Origin: Candidatus Nomurabacteria bacterium
GTDB lineage: Bacteria > Patescibacteriota > Minisyncoccia > Phycocordibacterales > UBA10002
Assembly (NCBI GenBank): GCA_943354745.1
Contig: CALRDB010000037.1
Span: 1-9,805, forward strand
Length of the DNA stretch: 9,805 nucleotides
Direction: 5' to 3'
The notes under the pieces were generated by a model. That model had not been told where the DNA came from, did no database searches, and saw only the letters and a program-made list of their open reading frames with translations. The position numbers and the translations under genes are program-made. Shown here in pieces: positions 6,243 through 9,805 of the stretch (the stretch's first letter is position 1; each line of letters starts with the position of its first letter).

Positions 6243-6917
6243 TTAACTTACAATTACCACGAATTCTCCGCGGACTTTGTCGGAATTCGTTTCAAAATAT
6301 GTGAGAAGTTCCTCTGCTGTTCCAGAAATGATTTGCTCGTGAATTTTCGTGAGCTCACGCGCTATCGTGACTTTTTTAGTAGGTGCAAATTTTGCAAGAG
6401 ATTCAAGTGCCTTCAAAATCCGGTGCGGAGATTCATAAAAAATCATAGTCCGCTCCGACTCCGCGATTTCTTTAAAGAGCGTCTCTCTTCCCTTCTTGTG
6501 TGGTAGAAATCCAAGAAAGACAAACTCGTGTGCGGGCACGCCCGCAATAGAAAGCGCTGTAGTAAGCGCGCTCGGTCCGGGGACCGATTCAATCTTTACA
6601 TCAGGCAAAGCTTCCCGTACCTTTTGCACAAGAAGTGTCCCAGGGTCTGAAATCCCCGGAGTCCCCGCGTCCGATACCATCGCCACATTTTTCCCTTCCG
6701 CGAGCCATCCGATAATCTTCCCTGCCGTCACCCCGCTATCCTGTTCGTTGTACGTGGCAAGTTGCTTTCCAGCAATTTCATACTTCGCAAGTAGTTTTTG
6801 CGTCACCCGCGTATCCTCGCACAAAATGACATCAACCTCCTTCAAAATCCGCAACGCTCTAAGCGTCACGTCTTCCAAATTCCCTATCGGTGTTCCAACA
6901 ATGTATAAAATTGCCAT
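6243..6917 (-). CDS. rsmI: 16S rRNA (cytidine-1402-2'-O)-methyltransferase RsmI
   Basis: RsmI methylates the 2'-O of C1402 in the decoding centre of 16S rRNA using S-adenosylmethionine. This 224-residue protein shows the ordered signatures of the tetrapyrrole-methylase fold: VGTPIGNLED (7-16), CEDTR (33-37), SDAGTPGISDPG (82-93), VPGPSA (112-117), FLGFLP (134-139), YESPHR (161-166) and ARELTK (186-191), closing with GEFVVIV (217-223). It is shorter than the E. coli enzyme (about 286 residues) because the extra C-terminal domain is absent; the catalytic part is complete. ATG at 6917 is chosen because the family begins with the short strand before VGTPIGNL. It lies five bases after the regulator stop and has no Shine-Dalgarno, so it is probably co-transcribed. 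A palindromic site overlaps the end of the preceding gene immediately upstream. Confidence 0.97.
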   Translation of the reverse strand: MAILYIVGTPIGNLEDVTLRALRILKEVDVILCEDTRVTQKLLAKYEIAGKQLATYNEQDSGVTAGKIIGWLAEGKNVAMVSDAGTPGISDPGTLLVQKVREALPDVKIESVPGPSALTTALSIAGVPAHEFVFLGFLPHKKGRETLFKEIAESERTMIFYESPHRILKALESLAKFAPTKKVTIARELTKIHEQIISGTAEELLTYFETNSDKVRGEFVVIVS

Positions 6918-6922
6918 AATAA

Positions 6923-7210
6923 TTATTCTAATGTTCTCAAGAACTTCAGAACATACTCTGCCCGTTTAGTAAGTTTATGTCGAATTGAAACACTGTCAGA
7001 TTTTTTAAACACAAGCCCCGCAATAGCAAGTCTTCTGAGATGGTCGGAGGTGGTCTTATAATTAATATTAAGAGAATCTGAAATTTCATCCACAGACATC
7101 TCTGGCGTATTTTTCAAAACATCCATGAGTTGAATCCGTCGGTGATTTGCAAAACCTCTCACCAGACGCTCAAGTGTACGATAGTTTTTCTGCCTACCTT
7201 CTTTTTCCAT
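6923..7210 (-). CDS. ArsR-like winged helix-turn-helix regulator
   Basis: The 95-residue protein is a single winged-helix domain. Helices at about 11-33 (LERLVRGFANHRRIQLMDVL) are followed by the HTH SVDEISDSLNINYKTTSDHLRRLAIAG (39-65, recognition helix about 51-62), then a basic wing FKKSDSVSIRHKL (68-80) and a C-terminal helix. It has no cysteine, so it cannot sense metals through the classical ArsR/SmtB thiolate sites; dimerisation and ligand are unknown. It heads a cluster with rsmI (5 bases apart) and a GNAT enzyme. A 28-bp palindrome overlaps its own promoter, which points to autoregulation, and a related site is embedded in its last codons. The start ATG at 7210 has no Shine-Dalgarno and lies five bases after a TAAATT box. 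Confidence 0.88.
   Translation of the reverse strand: MEKEGRQKNYRTLERLVRGFANHRRIQLMDVLKNTPEMSVDEISDSLNINYKTTSDHLRRLAIAGLVFKKSDSVSIRHKLTKRAEYVLKFLRTLE
6925..6952 (-). promoter_or_regulatory. Second palindromic site, inside the 3' end of the regulator gene
   Basis: This 28-bp stretch matches the upstream site (7228-7255) at 24 of 28 positions. Ten of 14 pairs are self-complementary, and the core GTTCT-TG-AGAAC is perfect. It covers the last codons of the regulator (ending LRTLE-stop) and ends eight bases before the rsmI ATG. It could be a second operator for rsmI or one partner in looping; the coding constraint may explain its weaker symmetry. Confidence 0.5.
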
Positions 7211-7215
7211 AGAAG

Positions 7216-7243
7216 AATTTATTTGTTATTCTGATGTTCTCAA
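7216..7243 (-). promoter_or_regulatory. Promoter of the regulator-rsmI-GNAT cluster
   Basis: TTGAGA (7243-7238) matches five of six -35 bases. TAAATT (7221-7216) matches four of six -10 bases, with a 16-base spacer. The -35 is the centre of the 28-bp palindrome, so a bound regulator would block RNA polymerase. The -10 ends five bases before the ATG, compatible with a leaderless start. Confidence 0.5.
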
Positions 7244-7255
7244 GAATATCAGAAT
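7228..7255. promoter_or_regulatory. 28-bp operator-like palindrome upstream of the wHTH gene
   Basis: The site is ATTCTGAT (7228-7235), one base, TTCT, two central bases, AGAA, one base, ATCAGAAT (7248-7255) when read on either strand. Twelve of 14 pairs match. The size and the two nested half-sites suit a wHTH dimer or a pair of dimers, and the position over the -35 suits autorepression. Confidence 0.6.
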
Positions 7256-7296
7256 ATACCTTAATGCACAAACATCACCAGCTACTAACGTAGTTA

Positions 7297-8643
7297 CTAG
7301 ACTACGAGAATATCGGCGACTTTGTTGGTCTCCCCTGCTCCCAAAGTAATAATGACATCGCCACTCCCCACAAGGTCAGTAGCTTTTTTTGCTGCTTCTT
7401 CAAATGAAGAGACAAGATACGCAGATTGACCGTTCTTCTGTATACCCTCTACAACCATATCTGAATTGATGTCACCTGGGTCGACTTCGCGCGCTGGATA
7501 AATCGGAAGCATAATCACCTCGTCAGCCTGTTTGAAACATTTTCCAAAACCTTCCAAATGATCCTTCGTACGCGAATAAAGATGGGGCTGAAATACCACC
7601 ACAATCTTTTGAGTAGGAAACATTTCCCGCGCGCCTTGCAACGTCGCTTTAATTTCTTGAGGATGATGACCATAATCATCATACACAATCGCTCCTCCTT
7701 TCGTCTCTCCACGGTGCTCAAAACGACGCCATGTCCCCGTAAACTGCGAAAGGGATTGCAGGGCAAGTGCTTCCCCAATACCGAGCGCTTTGGCTACAAG
7801 CAGTGCAGCTCGAGCATTCTGGATATTGTGTCTACCGGGAATCTTTAGTTTAAAACCTTCCGGCATGGTAACCACACCCCAATCACCATTCTTAGCTTTT
7901 GAAAGTCTCACAATGTAATCAAGGTTTTGCGAATGAGCATTCAGAAGCAAAAATCCATCTACTGGTAACTTTGCGGACAGCTCGGCGAATGCGCTTTTAA
8001 TATCCTCGATATCTTTATAATAATCCAAATGGTCTGCCTCAATATTAGTAATCACCAAAATCTTCGGTGACAAATTCAAAAACGAACGACGGTACTCGCA
8101 CCCTTCCACTACTAAATACTTACTTTTACCAGCAATAAAATTTGTTCTGGTATTCTGCTGGGATCCGCGTTTGTTCTGCGTTTGTTCTGCGTCCAACATA
8201 AAACTTCCCACAATCACTGTCGGGTCAAGTCCGGCATCCATCAAAATCTTTGCCACCATCGCAGTGGTTGTTGTTTTCCCATGAGTGCCAGCAATCGCAA
8301 TAGTATACTTTTCTTTGGAAATAATTCCCAACGCTTCGGGATATGAGAGTATCGAAATCCCCCGTTTCTTGGCTTCCACCATTTCGGCATTTGTATCGGG
8401 AATTGCGATCGTATAAATCATCAAATCACAATCGCTTGGAATATTTTTTGTATCTTCACCAATGAAAATAGTCGCGCCCGTCTCTCGTAGTCCTTCTGTC
8501 ACCTCACTCTCCGCCATATCCGACCCACTTACCGACTTTCCTTCCAGCACAAACATCCGCGCGATGGCTGATATACCAATCCCGCCAATACCGATAAAGT
8601 GAACGGTTTTGATTTTTGAGAAATCAACAATCTCAGATTTCAT
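7297..8643 (-). CDS. murC: UDP-N-acetylmuramate--L-alanine ligase MurC
   Basis: MurC uses ATP to join L-alanine to UDP-MurNAc, the first peptide step of peptidoglycan synthesis in the cytoplasm. The 448-residue protein is complete: nucleotide-sugar domain with HFIGIGGIGISA (15-26), ATP P-loop GTHGKTTTT (119-127), VVEGCEYRRSFL (178-189), ITNIEADHLDYY (198-209), and C-terminal domain with YDDYGHHPQEI (321-331) and QPHLYSRT (352-359). ATG at 8643 is preferred from family alignment; in-frame ATG 8652 and GTG 8679 (which would overlap the RT gene) are alternatives, and none has a good Shine-Dalgarno. It follows the RT stop by 23 bases with no promoter seen between them, so it may be read from the same transcript or from a promoter inside the RT gene. 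A polar insert near residues 151-168 arises partly from an 11-bp tandem duplication. It ends with tandem stops TAG TAA. Confidence 0.96.
   Translation of the reverse strand: MKSEIVDFSKIKTVHFIGIGGIGISAIARMFVLEGKSVSGSDMAESEVTEGLRETGATIFIGEDTKNIPSDCDLMIYTIAIPDTNAEMVEAKKRGISILSYPEALGIISKEKYTIAIAGTHGKTTTTAMVAKILMDAGLDPTVIVGSFMLDAEQTQNKRGSQQNTRTNFIAGKSKYLVVEGCEYRRSFLNLSPKILVITNIEADHLDYYKDIEDIKSAFAELSAKLPVDGFLLLNAHSQNLDYIVRLSKAKNGDWGVVTMPEGFKLKIPGRHNIQNARAALLVAKALGIGEALALQSLSQFTGTWRRFEHRGETKGGAIVYDDYGHHPQEIKATLQGAREMFPTQKIVVVFQPHLYSRTKDHLEGFGKCFKQADEVIMLPIYPAREVDPGDINSDMVVEGIQKNGQSAYLVSSFEEAAKKATDLVGSGDVIITLGAGETNKVADILVV
8170..8191. repeat. 11-bp tandem duplication inside murC
   Basis: TTTGTTCTGCG occurs twice head to tail (8170-8180 and 8181-8191). 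On the coding strand it encodes the Gln/Asn-rich stretch EQTQNKRGSQQN, which forms part of a loop longer than usual between the P-loop domain and the VVEGCEY motif. As 11 is not a multiple of three, the reading frame must have been kept by other nearby changes. Confidence 0.7.
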
Positions 8644-8666
8644 AATCAACATCGTACTACAAAAAC

Positions 8667-9680
8667 TCACGAAAAACACTTCTGTATCCTTTTTTGAATT
8701 TTGCTAGTATTCCCGTGAGACAATAGTCCTAGATACGATTCCATTACCTCTACTTTATGATTACCTCCCAACCGCCGAAACATCCGCCGTTTCGTACTTG
8801 TCCTTAATACTCGATGGTCGTGGAAATGCACCCAACCAAGGAAATCGACTCCCGAAGCAAACGTTTTGATAAACACCTTGTCGGGATGAAGCGTGAGTTT
8901 GAGTTTTTCCGAAAGAAACGAACTGATCTTCGACAAAAGTTCAATCAGAGCTATTTTGTTATTTTGCAAGATAACAAAATCATCGGCATAACGAACATAG
9001 TATTTTACTTTTAGCTTATGCTTTACATACTGATCAAATTCGTTCATGTAGACATTTACCAGAAGTTGCGAGGTGAGATTGCCGAGCGGTAGTCCGACAT
9101 TAGGTTTCCCCTCTGTGTCGAAACTATAAATAACCGTGTCAAAAAGTCGCAAGGTATCCGCATCTTTTATCTGTCCTGCTAGTATTCCTTTAAGGATTAT
9201 ATGGTCAATGTTCGCAAAGAACTTCCGTATGTCGCACTTCAAGACCCAGATAGTTCTCGCGTGATTGTGCGAATAGTCCCGCGCATACTCCCGAAAGCGA
9301 TTCATCGCCCGATGAGTTCCTTTTCGGCGACGGCAGGAATAGGAATCAAAGACGAATGTCTTGTCGAAATACGGATACACAACTCGGTAGATGGCGTGAT
9401 GAAGCAGACGGTCACGCACCGAGGCGATATGAATATCGCGCGGTTTCGGATCGTTTATTCTTGCGGGACGATACGGGCCGTGGCGATAGGTTTTCTCCAC
9501 AAGTTCAAGGCGGAGCGCAAATATATTATCTAAAAGATGCACGGAAAATTCAGAAACATCGTTCTGTCCTTTCTTGTCGCGCGCAAACTCTCGCCACGCA
9601 TCTAGCAGGTTCGGGAGTGAAATGATATGCTCGTAGCTATGCAAAAGCCCGTTTTTACTCTCTCTCTCTCTCTCTCGCAA
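8667..9680 (-). CDS. Reverse transcriptase of the diversity-generating-retroelement (DGR) type
   Basis: The 337-residue frame contains a full RT domain: SVRDRLLHHAIYRV (87-100), FDSYSCRRRKGTHRA (111-125), LKCDIRKFFANIDH with catalytic Asp150 (147-160), GLPLGNLTSQ (196-205), YYVRYADDF with catalytic YADD (231-234), and DFLGW (279-283). The G-x-x-x-S-Q form of the fourth motif is the hallmark separating DGR RTs from group II intron RTs, which have QGxxxSP; no maturase or endonuclease domain follows. DGR RTs copy a template repeat with adenine errors into a variable repeat. Neither repeat nor an Avd-like gene is visible here; they would lie beyond 9805. The listed start is a TTG just after an in-frame TAG at 9689-9687, and TTG at 9644 is an alternative. 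No in-frame ATG precedes the conserved domain, and a (GA) repeat sits at the very start, so the true N-terminus is doubtful. Non-DGR relatives of this RT class also exist. Confidence 0.85.
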   Translation of the reverse strand: MRERERESKNGLLHSYEHIISLPNLLDAWREFARDKKGQNDVSEFSVHLLDNIFALRLELVEKTYRHGPYRPARINDPKPRDIHIASVRDRLLHHAIYRVVYPYFDKTFVFDSYSCRRRKGTHRAMNRFREYARDYSHNHARTIWVLKCDIRKFFANIDHIILKGILAGQIKDADTLRLFDTVIYSFDTEGKPNVGLPLGNLTSQLLVNVYMNEFDQYVKHKLKVKYYVRYADDFVILQNNKIALIELLSKISSFLSEKLKLTLHPDKVFIKTFASGVDFLGWVHFHDHRVLRTSTKRRMFRRLGGNHKVEVMESYLGLLSHGNTSKIQKRIQKCFS

Positions 9681-9805
9681 ACGCTTCTATCCTGCAGTGC
9701 CTCAAAGAGGGATATTTGTTGTGGCTGGCTATTGTTCCCCATATTGCGAAAAGCACACGATATACGATTGGTGTAAGAATTGAGACAACGTTTCTCGACC
9801 TTATT
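9602..9805 (-). other. Open frame upstream of the RT, possibly its true N-terminus or an upstream gene's 3' end
   Basis: This frame is open from the right edge to a TAG at 9604-9602. It includes ATG at 9742 giving MGNNSQPQQISLFEALQDRS, then Cys and a Glu-Arg run from the GA repeat, after which it diverges from the RT frame. Removing one GA unit (2 bp), or adding two, joins it exactly to the RT frame before SKNGLLHSYEHII. QISLF resembles the bacterial sliding-clamp binding pentapeptide QL[SD]LF, but this may be chance. The stretch could also be the end of a gene lying mostly outside the window, or part of a non-coding DGR template region. Confidence 0.35.
9658..9676. repeat. Dinucleotide microsatellite (GA)9G at the RT start
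   Basis: Nineteen bases alternate strictly: GAGAGA... on the coding minus strand, CTCTCT... on the plus strand. In the RT frame it encodes RERERE. It lies between the upstream ATG frame and the RT domain, at the point where a 2-bp change would join or separate them. It is also a purine-rich tract 13 bases before the TTG at 9644. Confidence 0.95.

Noticed and set aside
7289..7306. Hairpin CGTAGT-TACTAG-ACTACG at the end of murC as terminator
   Set aside because: The stem has only six pairs and no T-tract follows on the minus strand.
1..9805. DGR template/variable repeat pair, CRISPR array, tRNA or rRNA
   Set aside because: I read both strands by eye and found no pair of long repeats with adenine-biased differences, no spaced direct repeats and no cloverleaf or rRNA segments. 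A computed self-alignment would be more reliable.

Overview
The window most likely comes from a member of the Candidate Phyla Radiation (Patescibacteria), probably a Parcubacteria-type lineage. This is inferred from the gene set, not proven: a stand-alone TraD/VirD4-like ATPase with a proline-rich tail, an exported Ig-like protein, a DUF4015-type membrane-anchored TIM-barrel protein, a small wHTH regulator beside rsmI, and a reverse transcriptase (RT) of the class found in diversity-generating retroelements. TGA is a stop codon here (it ends the RT gene and the 71-residue membrane protein), so the UGA-glycine code of Gracilibacteria and Absconditabacteria does not apply. Nearly all genes are on the minus strand.

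Layout from right to left, in the direction of transcription. The minus strand enters at 9805 with an open frame that runs into a (GA)9G microsatellite, followed at once by the RT gene (8667-9680). murC (7297-8643) starts 23 bp after the RT stop. An 86-bp gap holding a 28-bp palindrome precedes a three-gene cluster: an ArsR-like wHTH regulator (6923-7210), rsmI (6243-6917) and a GNAT acetyltransferase (5784-6239). A second copy of the palindrome lies over the 3' end of the regulator gene, just before rsmI. Two plus-strand genes follow: a 4a-carbinolamine dehydratase (5461-5787) and an unrecognised basic 180-residue protein (4875-5417), with a strong hairpin between them. A divergent promoter region near 4813-4848 separates the latter from a minus-strand pair, a 71-residue two-helix membrane protein and the DUF4015-type protein, joined by an ATGA overlap (3263-4812).

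The stretch 2778-3262 has no convincing gene but carries a REP/MITE-like repeat. It is followed by a 64-residue hypothetical gene with a good intrinsic terminator. Last comes a probable two-gene unit: the TraD/VirD4-like ATPase (550-2499) and a GTG-started exported protein (1-528) that runs off the left edge. These two may serve DNA or protein movement at the envelope.

The most interesting points are these. The RT has the DGR-type GLPLGNLTSQ motif but no in-frame ATG before its conserved domain. A dinucleotide repeat sits exactly where an upstream ATG frame would join it after loss of one GA unit, which suggests either phase variation or a repeat-length error. The regulator cluster has a pair of related palindromic sites about 303 bp apart. 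Several genes have a -10-like box only a few bases before the ATG and no Shine-Dalgarno, which suggests leaderless transcripts.
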